Below are positions 24,101 through 30,151 of a stretch of 40,701 bases of DNA, one piece after another (position 1 is the stretch's first letter; each line of letters starts with the position of its first letter). A model generated the notes under the pieces. It searched no databases. It was not told where the DNA came from and was given only the letters and a program-made list of their open reading frames with translations. Where the stretch lies: positions 1-40,701 of the IMG/VR virus record IMGVR_UViG_3300042288_001085; one strand, 5' to 3'. This stretch comes from a virus. Position numbers and translations under genes: made by a program.

Positions 24101-24671
24101 ATAAATATTTTGAGGCGGGTTCCCCTGCCCCGACCGGCGCCGCCGCCGACTTGGCGGGGCGCTTGGCAACGGTGCCGGACTTGGTGAGCGTGGACTGGTA
24201 TGCCAGCGCTGTCCGGCGCAGGTCCGCCCTCTGCTCGGCCGTCAAGGAGAAGCGCGCCCTGCTTTGCCCAAGAAAGCCGCCCTGCGTGTATTTTTTGCCG
24301 TCCTTGAACACGGCGTGAACGCGGACGCACTTGAGGTCAGGCGAAGAGATGTGTCCGGCCTCCGCGCCGGTCAGGTGCTCAACTGACTCAACCTGTGCCC
24401 AGCCAGAGGGCATGCTGAATGATCCGGCCGAGACACCCTCCGAAAAGATCCAGTCACCGGCTTGGAAGTCTTCGAGCGGCTTGCGGCGGCGCTCGTCCAG
24501 CCACGTCTGCGCAGCGCGGCCGCGTTTGGTAAGCGTGGCCCCGCGGCCGTGGCACTTGAAGCACACGCCGCCGTAGACGGAGTACGGCATGCGTCCGTCG
24601 CCGCCACAGCGCGTGCAGGTTGTGTTTTCAAATAGCAGCTTGCGCTGCGCCGGTTGGGTTTGTGTGTTCAT
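24075..24671 (-). CDS. DnaJ-type zinc-finger protein of the minus-strand block
   Basis: The 198-aa product has a cysteine pattern like half of the DnaJ central zinc domain: CTRCGGDG at 19-26 and CFKCHGRG at 37-44, which should bind one zinc. The rest includes a beta-rich part (FQAGDWIFSEGVSAGSFSMP, then HISSPDLKCVRVHAVFKDGK) and a basic Ala-rich tail. There is no J-domain. Phage proteins with such isolated zinc ribbons often bind nucleic acids or partner proteins; the role here is unknown. Promoter B lies inside its last codons. Confidence 0.68.
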   Translation of the reverse strand: MNTQTQPAQRKLLFENTTCTRCGGDGRMPYSVYGGVCFKCHGRGATLTKRGRAAQTWLDERRRKPLEDFQAGDWIFSEGVSAGSFSMPSGWAQVESVEHLTGAEAGHISSPDLKCVRVHAVFKDGKKYTQGGFLGQSRARFSLTAEQRADLRRTALAYQSTLTKSGTVAKRPAKSAAAPVGAGEPASKYLFDTSTVVL

Positions 24672-24694
24672 GTGGTGTGGTGGTTAGTGGTTGT

Positions 24695-24715
24695 GCGCGG
24701 GGATTGGACCCGCGC
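24695..24715 (-). promoter_or_regulatory. GC-rich hairpin between minus-strand genes
   Basis: GCGCGGG and CCCGCGC pair as a 7-bp perfect stem around a 7-nt loop; on the minus strand the loop reads TCCAATC. It lies in the 52-nt gap before ATG 24671. There is no following U-tract, so it is not a classic terminator. It may attenuate or protect the downstream message. The loop resembles a tRNA T-loop but the rest of a tRNA is missing. Confidence 0.45.
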
Positions 24716-24723
24716 GGGTTGAA

Positions 24724-25089
24724 TTAGGCAGCGAGCGTTCCGAGTTGTTTGCGGTTTTTGAACCACTTGCGACCATCCTGCGTCTTGGGGATGCGCAGGT
24801 TGTTATCGATGCGAATCTCGTCACCGACGATGTGGGCGACCGAGAACGGCGAGTCGCTGAGGCAGCTCATGAAAGGCTCGAACTTGTGGAGCAAGTCGAT
24901 GTCCGCGCTGTAGACGTAGTAGACGTCGCCATTGTCGAGCACCGCCGCTTGGCTGCAGTGGCGGTCGATGTCGGCAATCGTGCGCTTGGCTTCGGCAGGA
25001 TTGTAGCTGAGGTCCATGCCGCTGGCGGCGACTGCGTCAGCGAGCTTGGTGTGGTGGCTTTTGATTTGGTGTGTGGTGTGTGTATTCAT
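24724..25089 (-). CDS. Minus-strand block protein, unknown
   Basis: The 121-aa product is read from ATG 25089; an open frame extends to 25128 but would cross the -10 region. It is a mixed alpha/beta protein (LDNGDVYYVYSADIDLLHKF, then VGDEIRIDNNLRIPKTQDGR) with a basic end. It is the first gene behind promoter C, and its mRNA should be leaderless. The family is not recognised. Confidence 0.64.
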   Translation of the reverse strand: MNTHTTHQIKSHHTKLADAVAASGMDLSYNPAEAKRTIADIDRHCSQAAVLDNGDVYYVYSADIDLLHKFEPFMSCLSDSPFSVAHIVGDEIRIDNNLRIPKTQDGRKWFKNRKQLGTLAA

Positions 25090-25128
25090 TACAGTGAGGA
25101 CATTAGCGGACATCTGTGGACTGCACAA
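25090..25128 (-). promoter_or_regulatory. Promoter with tandem GTCC operator, site C, near-leaderless start
   Basis: On the minus strand -35 TTGTGC (25128-25123), a 17-nt spacer and -10 TAATGT (25105-25100) are followed after 10 nt by ATG 25089. GTCC boxes recur at 10-nt steps (GGAC on + at 25098, 25108, 25118), in the same register as site B. The shared GTCCTCACTGT just before ATG takes the place of a ribosome site. The weaker -35 than site B suggests lower basal strength. Confidence 0.68.
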
Positions 25129-25149
25129 GGAATATTTTAGCCCTTACAT

Positions 25150-25181
25150 GAAAAAGTGCCTTTTACTCTGTAAATCAGGCC
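25150..25181 (-). terminator. Intrinsic terminator after the RHH gene
   Basis: On the minus strand, 25180 to 25158 folds as GCCT-ga-TTTAC, loop AGA, GTAAA-a-AGGC, followed by AC and TTTTT (25155-25151). It lies 9 nt after the stop of the RHH gene and before promoter C, so it would isolate repressor transcription from the minus-strand block. The stem has a small internal loop. Confidence 0.6.
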
Positions 25182-25188
25182 AAAAAAA

Positions 25189-25449
25189 TTACTGCTCGGC
25201 GAGAAACTGCTGCAGTTTTTCCTGCGTTTGCTTGAGGTGCCGCACCGTCATGCCTCGGAACTGGTCCGTGAGCGGCCCTCCGAATGCCTCCTCGCAGTCG
25301 AGAAAGAATTCGAGCGCCATCTGCGCATACCGGTTGTTGCTCACGCGGTGCGCGGGCGCAGCTCGCATGATTCTGGCGTGTAGCGTGGGCAGAAGCGAAA
25401 CCGTGACGCGCTTGCTGTCGGGACGTGCTGCCCTTGTTTTGGTTTTCAT
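25189..25449 (-). CDS. Ribbon-helix-helix DNA-binding protein, candidate phage repressor
   Basis: The 86-aa basic protein is read from ATG 25449, 9 nt from a candidate -10. Residues about 12-50 have the Arc/CopG/MetJ-type pattern: a short strand KRVTVSLLP, then helix A (LHARIMRAAPAHRV) and helix B (NNRYAQMALEFFLDCEE). Such dimers bind DNA through paired strands and often occupy tandem direct repeats spaced near one helical turn. A helical C-terminus (TVRHLKQTQEKLQQFL) may support oligomerisation. Its promoter is overlapped by a three-box GTCC array. I infer an autoregulated lysogeny repressor; this is not shown by sequence alone. Confidence 0.7.
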   Translation of the reverse strand: MKTKTRAARPDSKRVTVSLLPTLHARIMRAAPAHRVSNNRYAQMALEFFLDCEEAFGGPLTDQFRGMTVRHLKQTQEKLQQFLAEQ

Positions 25450-25487
25450 ACGTCCGCAAACGTCCGCCCAAGTCCTCACGATGTCAA
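25445..25487. promoter_or_regulatory. Divergent switch region with GTCC array, site D
   Basis: Three GTCC boxes at exact 10-nt steps (25452, 25462, 25472) lie between ATG 25449 (minus, RHH) and ATG 25481 (plus, leader frame). Minus promoter: -35 TTGACA at 25487-25482, 17-nt spacer, weak -10 GACGTT at 25464-25459. Plus promoter, aligned to sites B and C: weak -35 TTCATA (25445-25450), 17-nt spacer, -10-like CCAAGT (25468-25473). One bound array would block both promoters. Confidence 0.6.
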
Positions 25488-25603
25488 CACCGGCCCATGC
25501 GCCGGACATGGGGTCTTCACCCTATGACGCACGCCCCCCAAAAAAAAGATTTGCACGCCGGTCCGCATTGTGTGCACCTTTGCATACGCCATTACTTTTA
25601 TGA
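25481..25603 (+). CDS. 40-aa leader peptide upstream of the HTH gene
   Basis: The frame starts at ATG 25481, 5 nt after the last GTCC box (same layout as sites B and C), and its TGA overlaps the HTH ATG (ATGA at 25600-25603). The peptide is Pro/Arg-rich (MSTPAHAPDMGSSPYDARPP, then KKRFARRSALCAP). An A-rich run (about 25546-25554) lies inside it. It probably serves to couple translation into the HTH gene; a standalone function is unknown. A degenerate GTCC-like site lies at 25561. Confidence 0.45.
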   Translation: MSTPAHAPDMGSSPYDARPPKKRFARRSALCAPLHTPLLL

Positions 25604-25791
25604 CCACACCTCTTGTACTAACTGTCACCGAAGCGGCCAAAGCTGTCCGCTGCCGCCGCACCGTCCTCGAAGACTTCATCCGCACCGGAGAACTCACCGC
25701 GTTCTCGGTGGGCGGACAACGAGGGACGCGCATCTCTCACCGCGCGCTCGAAGCCTTCATGACCAAGCGCGCCCTGCGCACCAGCAAGTAA
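25600..25791 (+). CDS. Small helix-turn-helix protein (excisionase/MerR-like)
   Basis: The 63-aa product is read from ATG 25600; an earlier codon at 25570 is in frame but the ATGA overlap favours this one. The pattern VTEAAKAVRCRRTVLEDFIR, then GELTAFSVGGQRGTRISHRA, is that of the HTH_17/excisionase (winged-helix) family: a helix-turn-helix, then a wing with RISHRALEAF. It is the first full gene of the + strand early operon, divergent from the repressor candidate. It could be an excisionase or a Cro-like regulator. Confidence 0.72.
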   Translation: MTTPLVLTVTEAAKAVRCRRTVLEDFIRTGELTAFSVGGQRGTRISHRALEAFMTKRALRTSK

Positions 25792-25796
25792 CCTTT

Positions 25797-25928
25797 ATGA
25801 CAAACACACCCACCATGCTCGAAGCACTGAGCTACCTCACCGACACGACGTTTGTGTCCGTCGTCGCGCTGACGTTCAGCGTGTTCCTCGCCCTCGAAGC
25901 CATCAACCGCATCGGAGGACGGTCATGA
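25797..25928 (+). CDS. Single-span membrane miniprotein
   Basis: The 43-aa product has one hydrophobic segment (TFVSVVALTFSVFLALEAI, about residues 19-37) and a basic end (NRIGGRS). ATG 25797 lies 5 nt after the HTH gene stop, and its TGA overlaps the next ATG. It may be a small early membrane protein affecting the host; the function is unknown. Confidence 0.5.
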   Translation: MTNTPTMLEALSYLTDTTFVSVVALTFSVFLALEAINRIGGRS

Positions 25929-26230
25929 TCGACATGAGCTACTACCAGCAGGAGATGTGCGAGTGCGGAGACCCTGAGTGCCTCGGCTCAACGCACGTCG
26001 CCGCGGCGATGGTGCAGACACTGCCGGTCCTGCGCGCCCCCATGCAAAGACTGCTCAACGAGCGCGACGAGGCGCGCCGGATGTGCGAGGTGCTGGCCGC
26101 GGCGCTGCCGGACCTAGCGCACGTCACGACCTCGCCCAAGGCGATGGCCGCGGCGAGCAATGAGATCCACACCGCGCTGCTTGCCTATGTGAAGCTGCGC
26201 AAGGGTTGGGATGAAGGGAGCGCGAAGTGA
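25925..26230 (+). CDS. Early-operon protein, unknown
   Basis: The 101-aa product has a Cys-rich N-terminus (MCECGDPECLGSTH, three Cys within ten residues, possible metal site) and a helical remainder (RLLNERDEARRMCEVLAAAL). Coupled starts on both sides (ATGA, GTGA) support translation. The family is not recognised. Confidence 0.6.
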   Translation: MIDMSYYQQEMCECGDPECLGSTHVAAAMVQTLPVLRAPMQRLLNERDEARRMCEVLAAALPDLAHVTTSPKAMAAASNEIHTALLAYVKLRKGWDEGSAK

Positions 26231-26553
26231 GCGACGCCGAGCGCATTCAACAGCTCGAAGCGCGACTGCGCAACACCGAAGAGCAGCTCACCACCTACAA
26301 GGACAAGATCGACAAGGACGATTTGATCCGCTGCCTGCGCGCATCCCGCGACAGCTACCGGAACGAGACCATTCAACTCAAGGACAGGATCGCTGACCTT
26401 GAGCAACAGAACGACGGACTGCGCGACGACAACATGAAGTGCGACGCGATGATGCGAGAAGCCCGCAGTGAGAGCCGCGACCTAAGAGCGCAGCTTGTCC
26501 GCGCCGCATGTGGCGAGATCAACCGGCTGCAACGCATGGAGGTCGCAGCATGA
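26227..26553 (+). CDS. Coiled-coil early protein
   Basis: The 108-aa product starts at GTG 26227 (GTGA overlap). It is almost entirely heptad-like coiled coil (RIQQLEARLRNTEEQLTTYK, then QLKDRIADLEQQNDGLRDDN) with a short end after RAACGEINRLQRM. Such proteins are common in phage early operons and may scaffold replication or transcription complexes; no specific role is evident. Confidence 0.62.
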   Translation: MSDAERIQQLEARLRNTEEQLTTYKDKIDKDDLIRCLRASRDSYRNETIQLKDRIADLEQQNDGLRDDNMKCDAMMREARSESRDLRAQLVRAACGEINRLQRMEVAA

Positions 26554-26867
26554 CGACCGCGCACCGACTCACCCACCGCGCCAAGGCGTTCAGCCTTGAG
26601 ACCTACGAGAGCAGCTCCCGCTGGCGCTCGAATGCGGCCATGGCCATGGATCGCGTGAGCGACGGCACTGAGATCCTTGCCGACCTCGTAGACCATGTCT
26701 CGCGCGCTTTCCGCAAGGGACGCGCGTCCGCTCACCTCACCCGCAAAGAAGCCTACTTTGCGGCGCACGCATCCGGTCGCCGCGAAGCCTTCATGAGTGG
26801 CTACCGATTTGCCCTGAGATACCAACGCCCAAGCCTAACCCCACATGAATATCGGAAAGAAAACTAA
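26550..26867 (+). CDS. Early-operon protein, unknown
   Basis: The 105-aa product is read from ATG 26550 (ATGA overlap with the coiled-coil gene). It is a basic, Arg/Ala-rich helical protein (TTAHRLTHRAKAFSLETYES, then HLTRKEAYFAAHASGRREAF). It has no membrane helix. The family is not recognised; the net positive charge is compatible with nucleic-acid binding. Confidence 0.6.
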   Translation: MTTAHRLTHRAKAFSLETYESSSRWRSNAAMAMDRVSDGTEILADLVDHVSRAFRKGRASAHLTRKEAYFAAHASGRREAFMSGYRFALRYQRPSLTPHEYRKEN

Positions 26868-26955
26868 GACCTATCGAGGTGCCGCCCCAACGGTGCCTGC
26901 GCACATCATGCTAGTCATCGCGCAGCGCATTTGGAGGAAGCGTCGCCGTGGCTGA
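26845..26955 (+). CDS. 36-aa basic miniprotein
   Basis: Starts at ATG 26845 inside the end of the previous gene and ends in TGA 26953-26955, overlapping the next GTG start (26948). The peptide is basic with a short hydrophobic middle (VPAHIMLVIAQRIWRKRRRG). The chain of overlaps supports translation, but so short a frame could be incidental. Confidence 0.4.
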   Translation: MNIGKKTKTYRGAAPTVPAHIMLVIAQRIWRKRRRG

Positions 26956-27070
26956 CCTCGGCTTCATCTTCATCGGCTTCGCCGCGGGTATGCCTATTGG
27001 CGCGCTCGCCGCGTACGGCTTCATGTTCCTCTGGGCTATCCGGTGCGGGCGCGAGGAGGACGCGGAGTGA
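26948..27070 (+). CDS. Single-span membrane miniprotein with glycine-rich helix
   Basis: The 40-aa product starts at GTG 26948 and has one long hydrophobic segment (GFIFIGFAAGMPIGALAAYG, about residues 5-24, continuing FMFLWAI), then a charged tail (RCGREEDAE). Its stop overlaps the next GTG (GTGA at 27067-27070). It probably sits in the inner membrane during early infection; the role is unknown. Confidence 0.5.
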   Translation: MADLGFIFIGFAAGMPIGALAAYGFMFLWAIRCGREEDAE

Positions 27071-27399
27071 CGACGAACAGCGTCAACCCGAAGACCGGCC
27101 TGACGCGGTATCCCGCGGCGCTGTGCTACTGGAACACCAGCGGCAAGCGCTGGGTGATCCAAAGCCGCGTGCAGGAGCTGTCCAGCGCGCTGCGTCGCAT
27201 CAAGGGCGCGCGGCGCTTCGGATACGCCATCATGGGCGGTCACCTGACCCTCTGGGCGATGGATTGCACCGCGGCCAAGGCCAAGAGCGTGATCAGGGGT
27301 CTGACCAAGATTTTGCGCGACATCTCAGCGCAGAACGCACCGGCTAAAATCAAGCAGGAGCCACTTTGTTTGAGCGGCAGGGTAGGAGGAGCGAAATAA
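27067..27399 (+). CDS. Early-operon basic protein, unknown
   Basis: The 110-aa product is read from GTG 27067 (overlap with the membrane miniprotein stop); an earlier ATG at 27043 lies inside that gene. It is basic and mixed alpha/beta (YPAALCYWNTSGKRWVIQSR, then LTLWAMDCTAAKAKSVIRGL). The family is not recognised. Confidence 0.58.
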   Translation: MTTNSVNPKTGLTRYPAALCYWNTSGKRWVIQSRVQELSSALRRIKGARRFGYAIMGGHLTLWAMDCTAAKAKSVIRGLTKILRDISAQNAPAKIKQEPLCLSGRVGGAK

Positions 27400-27401
27400 T
27401 C

Positions 27402-28019
27402 ATGGGAAGACCTAAAACACGCAGCAAGCCGAAGGGCACAGCGAAGAGCACGAAGCTCATCGAGGCGGAAGACGGACGCACCATCGTGAGCGTCCAAGGC
27501 CACACCGGAGAAGACGTCCCACCGGCCAAGGCCGCGGAGATCCTCGCCGCCCACGTCGCCGGTATGCCCGCCACACGCATCGCACGCGCTTTCAACACGT
27601 CCTACCACACCATCATTGCCCTGATCCGCAACCGACCAGAAGCGCTAGAGAAGGCACGCCAGACGGCAGCCAACAACTGGAAGACGCTCGCAGCCGTTGG
27701 CACCGCCGAATTGCTTGATCGTGTGCCGGATATGAAAGACCACGGCTTGGTCATTATGTCGGCAGTGGCGACCGAGAAGGCCGAGCTACTCTCAGGCGGC
27801 GCCACGCAGCGCGTCGAGCATGTCACGGCACCGGCCGCAGAGGCTTGGGATACGTTCGTGGCCGGACTCAAGGCGCGTGGCGATGTGGTGGATGTGGCGT
27901 TTGAACCGGTCGAGGTGGGCGGAGACACGCCCCAAAAGACCGCTTCCGCCCTCCCGCCGGTCAACTCCACCCCGAAACCGGAGATCATCGATGCTGATGT
28001 TCAACGACTTACGCTATAA
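27402..28019 (+). CDS. HTH DNA-binding protein, candidate small terminase subunit or regulator
   Basis: The 205-aa product has a clear ribosome site (AGGAGG, 12 nt before ATG 27402). After a Lys-rich N-terminus (GRPKTRSKPKGTAKSTK) it has a helix-turn-helix-like region: AAEILAAHVAGMPATRIARA, then FNTSYHTIIALIRNRPEAL (about residues 43-82). A helical part with ELLDRVPDMKDHGLVIMSAV follows. The HTH plus helical oligomerisation part and the length fit a small terminase, but it lies far from the large subunit, so a gene regulator is equally possible. Confidence 0.58.
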   Translation: MGRPKTRSKPKGTAKSTKLIEAEDGRTIVSVQGHTGEDVPPAKAAEILAAHVAGMPATRIARAFNTSYHTIIALIRNRPEALEKARQTAANNWKTLAAVGTAELLDRVPDMKDHGLVIMSAVATEKAELLSGGATQRVEHVTAPAAEAWDTFVAGLKARGDVVDVAFEPVEVGGDTPQKTASALPPVNSTPKPEIIDADVQRLTL

Positions 28020-28171
28020 CCGAATACTATGTCCAGAATGTATAATGGAGCCACAGCGATTAACCCCTCGCACATTCCTCTGTACAGAGGGGGGGGAGGG
28101 GGTCTGACTTGATTTTTTCTTCGCAAACCCCCGACCGGTAAGCCCTCGCAAAATTTTTCACAAAAACACCC
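28020..28171 (+). promoter_or_regulatory. Untranslated gap with palindrome and consensus -10
   Basis: A perfect -10 TATAAT lies at 28041-28046, though no good -35 is found 16-18 nt upstream. Downstream is a perfect 14-nt palindrome, CCTCTGTACAGAGG (28077-28090), running into a G-tract and then TTTTTT. A second pairing of GGGGGT (about 28097) with ACCCCC (about 28127) is possible. It could be a promoter/attenuator leader for the replication genes, or a regulator site. No gene is seen. Confidence 0.45.
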
Positions 28172-28648
28172 ATGCAAAACCTCATCGAAAAAGCCAAAGC
28201 CGCCTTCAAGCCTCAACCCCAACCCGCCCCCAAGCCAGCATCCGGTCCTAATCCGGTGTCCGAACAGGTAGCCGCCCTGCCGGTCGAGCCGGTGACGGCC
28301 GCAGAGCCGAAGCCGGAAGCCAGCCTAGTCGCCGCCCCCAAGTCCGCCAAGGAGCTGGCCGAGGAGACAGCGCGGCAGGTTGGTTTCCGGCAGGGCGACG
28401 AGTTCGCCAACATCAGGCTGTGCAAGGCTCAGACCCCGCGGAACTCGCACATGCTCTACATTGAGAACCTTCCGAACTGGTCAGAGCGGGCGATTTGCTG
28501 GGTGAAGGACGCTGAGAGCTGGAAGCCGGTGTGCCCGCCGCATGACAAGCTGAAGGTTAAATACACCGGCATGGCGAACGCGGACGGCGTTTTGATGTTC
28601 GAGTCGTCGGACATCTCGAAGCGCAACCGTCTCAGGAGGGCACAATGA
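28172..28648 (+). CDS. Early protein with Pro-rich N-terminus, unknown
   Basis: The 158-aa product has a flexible N-terminal part rich in Pro, Ala and Lys (FKPQPQPAPKPASGPNPVSE, residues about 12-55) and a folded C-terminal half (NIRLCKAQTPRNSHMLYIEN, then DAESWKPVCPPHDKLKVKYT). It lies just before the replication initiator and overlaps it by ATGA. It may be a replication accessory protein; that is inference from position. Confidence 0.62.
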   Translation: MQNLIEKAKAAFKPQPQPAPKPASGPNPVSEQVAALPVEPVTAAEPKPEASLVAAPKSAKELAEETARQVGFRQGDEFANIRLCKAQTPRNSHMLYIENLPNWSERAICWVKDAESWKPVCPPHDKLKVKYTGMANADGVLMFESSDISKRNRLRRAQ

Positions 28649-29493
28649 GCGTCGCCGCGACCTCTTACGTCTGGGAGAAGAGCGCGGCGGAAGGCGCCGA
28701 CCGGCTGGTGCTGCTCGCGCTGGCTGACTTTGCGGATGAGTACGGCAACTGCTTTGGATCTTGGGGCAAGCTGTGCAGCAAGACGCGCTTGGCTCGCTCA
28801 ACCGTTGCCCGCTCTTTGCGCCGCCTGCAGGATTTCGGCGAGCTGGCCATGGTCGAGAAGGGGCATCGCCGCATCGCCGGAAACGGCTCCGAGGCGACCG
28901 TTTGGCGCATTGTCGGACTGGCGCCGGAGATAGGTGTCAAATTGAGACGGGTCCAAAATTTGGACCCAAGTAGTGTCACGATTGGACCCAAGGAGTGTCA
29001 GAATCGGACCCCAACTATAAGTAACAATAAGGAACATCTATTAGGTGACACTCCGGCGACTCCGTCGCCTTCGCATCCTCCCAAAAAGGACGAGGCAGCA
29101 ACCGGCGCCCCCGAACCTAAACCGCGCAAGGCCAAGGTTCCGGTCGAGGTTGTCGGCCCCGATTCGCTTCCCCTACCCCACTCCGGCTCCGGCTTCCACA
29201 AATGGTGGGGCGAGTTTTGCGAATTTCGCACCGGCAAGATCCGCGGGCGAAACAACCCCATGACGTTGCGCGCCGCCAAGATCATCTTGGACGAACTGGC
29301 GACCGTCAACGAATGGCAAGCCGTCGAGGCGATCAAGACCGCCATCGCCTGCGCTTACGTTAAGCCCTACACCGACAAATACCGCGACAAGCGCGGAGGA
29401 GTGCATAACCCGCAGCCTCTGCCGCAGCAGACGTCCGGCCCCAGCGCCCTAGAGCGCAGCCTGCAGCGCGCGCGCATGGAGGTAGCAGCGTGA
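28645..29493 (+). CDS. Replication initiator, O-like winged-helix protein
   Basis: The 282-aa product has an N-terminal winged-helix/HTH_36-type domain (about residues 8-95: LALADFADEYGNCFGSWGKL, then TRLARSTVARSLRRLQDFGE). A low-complexity linker (about 100-180) is followed by a C-terminal domain (HKWWGEFCEFRTGKIRGRNN, then TLRAAKIILDELATVNEWQA), as in phage replication proteins of the lambda O/DnaD type. The linker DNA carries the iteron cluster described separately. It stands upstream of a DnaB helicase, as expected for an initiator that loads it. Confidence 0.72.
   Translation: MSVAATSYVWEKSAAEGADRLVLLALADFADEYGNCFGSWGKLCSKTRLARSTVARSLRRLQDFGELAMVEKGHRRIAGNGSEATVWRIVGLAPEIGVKLRRVQNLDPSSVTIGPKECQNRTPTISNNKEHLLGDTPATPSPSHPPKKDEAATGAPEPKPRKAKVPVEVVGPDSLPLPHSGSGFHKWWGEFCEFRTGKIRGRNNPMTLRAAKIILDELATVNEWQAVEAIKTAIACAYVKPYTDKYRDKRGGVHNPQPLPQQTSGPSALERSLQRARMEVAA
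28934..29051. other. ori: Candidate replication origin (iterons inside the initiator gene)
   Basis: Three direct copies of GGACCC at 28962, 28984 and 29006 sit at exact 22-bp steps. Each of the first two is followed by AAGNAGTGTCA (GTGTCA at 28973 and 28995), with another GTGTCA at 28934 and an inverted GGTGACAC at 29044. A perfect 19-nt inverted repeat (GGGTCCAAA-A-TTTGGACCC) spans 28950-28968. An A/T-rich stretch (29012-29048) adjoins. Repeats in the linker of the initiator gene plus an A/T-rich side reproduce the layout of the lambda origin in gene O. Confidence 0.72.
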
Positions 29494-29960
29494 TAAACCG
29501 GATGGCCGAGTTTGACCTGTCGGCGTGCCGCAAAGGCGAGATCTCCGAGCAACTGTTTGCGGTCGGCGCCATGGTCCGCGACTTTGAGATTTTCGCACCG
29601 CGCGGGCACTCACAGACAGCCGACCTGTGCATTATCAAGGCGGGTCAGCGCCCGCTCATGGTGCAGGTCAAGACCGCTTACTTTGACGGCGTGCGCGGTG
29701 AGTATTCTATAAACGTCGGACGAGGGCGCTCAAGCAAGTCAGCCTACCTAAAGGGCGACTTTGACATCCTCGCCGCTTACCTGCCGGATCGAAATCAGTT
29801 TGTGCTTTGGACGCTCGAAGATCTGAAAGGGCGCAAAAAGGTCCGCTACTCCCCCACAAGACATCGAGCACCCAATAACTGGGACTTGCTAGACGATGTT
29901 GCACAATCGCTAACTAATTCTAGGGGTATGACAGCCCCTGTCCCACCCCCTTCTTTATAG
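29490..29960 (+). CDS. PD-(D/E)XK nuclease-fold protein 1
   Basis: The 156-aa product starts at GTG 29490 (GTGA overlap) or ATG 29502. It has the restriction-endonuclease-like pattern: Glu17/Glu20 in KGEISEQLF, Asp45 in SQTADLCII and VQVKT at 58-62, with Gln59 where Glu is usual and Lys61 kept. This resembles the PDDEXK_5 group of small phage and archaeal nucleases. A beta-hairpin and helix follow (YSINVGRGRSSKSAYLKGDF). Role could be recombination, host DNA attack or packaging. Confidence 0.66.
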   Translation: MINRMAEFDLSACRKGEISEQLFAVGAMVRDFEIFAPRGHSQTADLCIIKAGQRPLMVQVKTAYFDGVRGEYSINVGRGRSSKSAYLKGDFDILAAYLPDRNQFVLWTLEDLKGRKKVRYSPTRHRAPNNWDLLDDVAQSLTNSRGMTAPVPPPSL

Positions 29961-29971
29961 TTTCCCACATC

Positions 29972-30151
29972 ATGAAAAACCGTAAGACCAAACCCAAGTC
30001 GTCTCAGCCCAAGCTCGCTGAATACACCATCAACATGGAAACCATCACCGCGTCCGTGGACGACGCCAAGGCCACCCTCGACGCGCTCTACCTGCTGCTC
30101 AACGCAGTCATCGAGCAGCTCGCCGCGGCGCAAGGGAGGGCCAAGAAGTGA
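29972..30151 (+). CDS. Small basic/helical protein, unknown
   Basis: The 59-aa product has a Lys-rich N-terminus (MKNRKTKPKSSQPK) and a C-terminal helix (DDAKATLDALYLLLNAVIEQ). ATG 29972 lies 11 nt after the previous stop; its TGA overlaps the next GTG. The family is unknown. Confidence 0.55.
   Translation: MKNRKTKPKSSQPKLAEYTINMETITASVDDAKATLDALYLLLNAVIEQLAAAQGRAKK

Noticed and set aside
24062-25128. LexA-type direct repeats (GTTC-N7-GTTC) as an explanation of the GTCC boxes
   Set aside because: The core (GTCC) and period (10 rather than 11) differ, and three boxes occur instead of two. A host regulator cannot be fully excluded, but the phage RHH protein is a closer fit.
25016-25480. Upstream part of the + frame that ends at 25603
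   Set aside because: It crosses promoter C, the terminator and the RHH gene on the opposite strand; only the last 40 codons fit the local signals.
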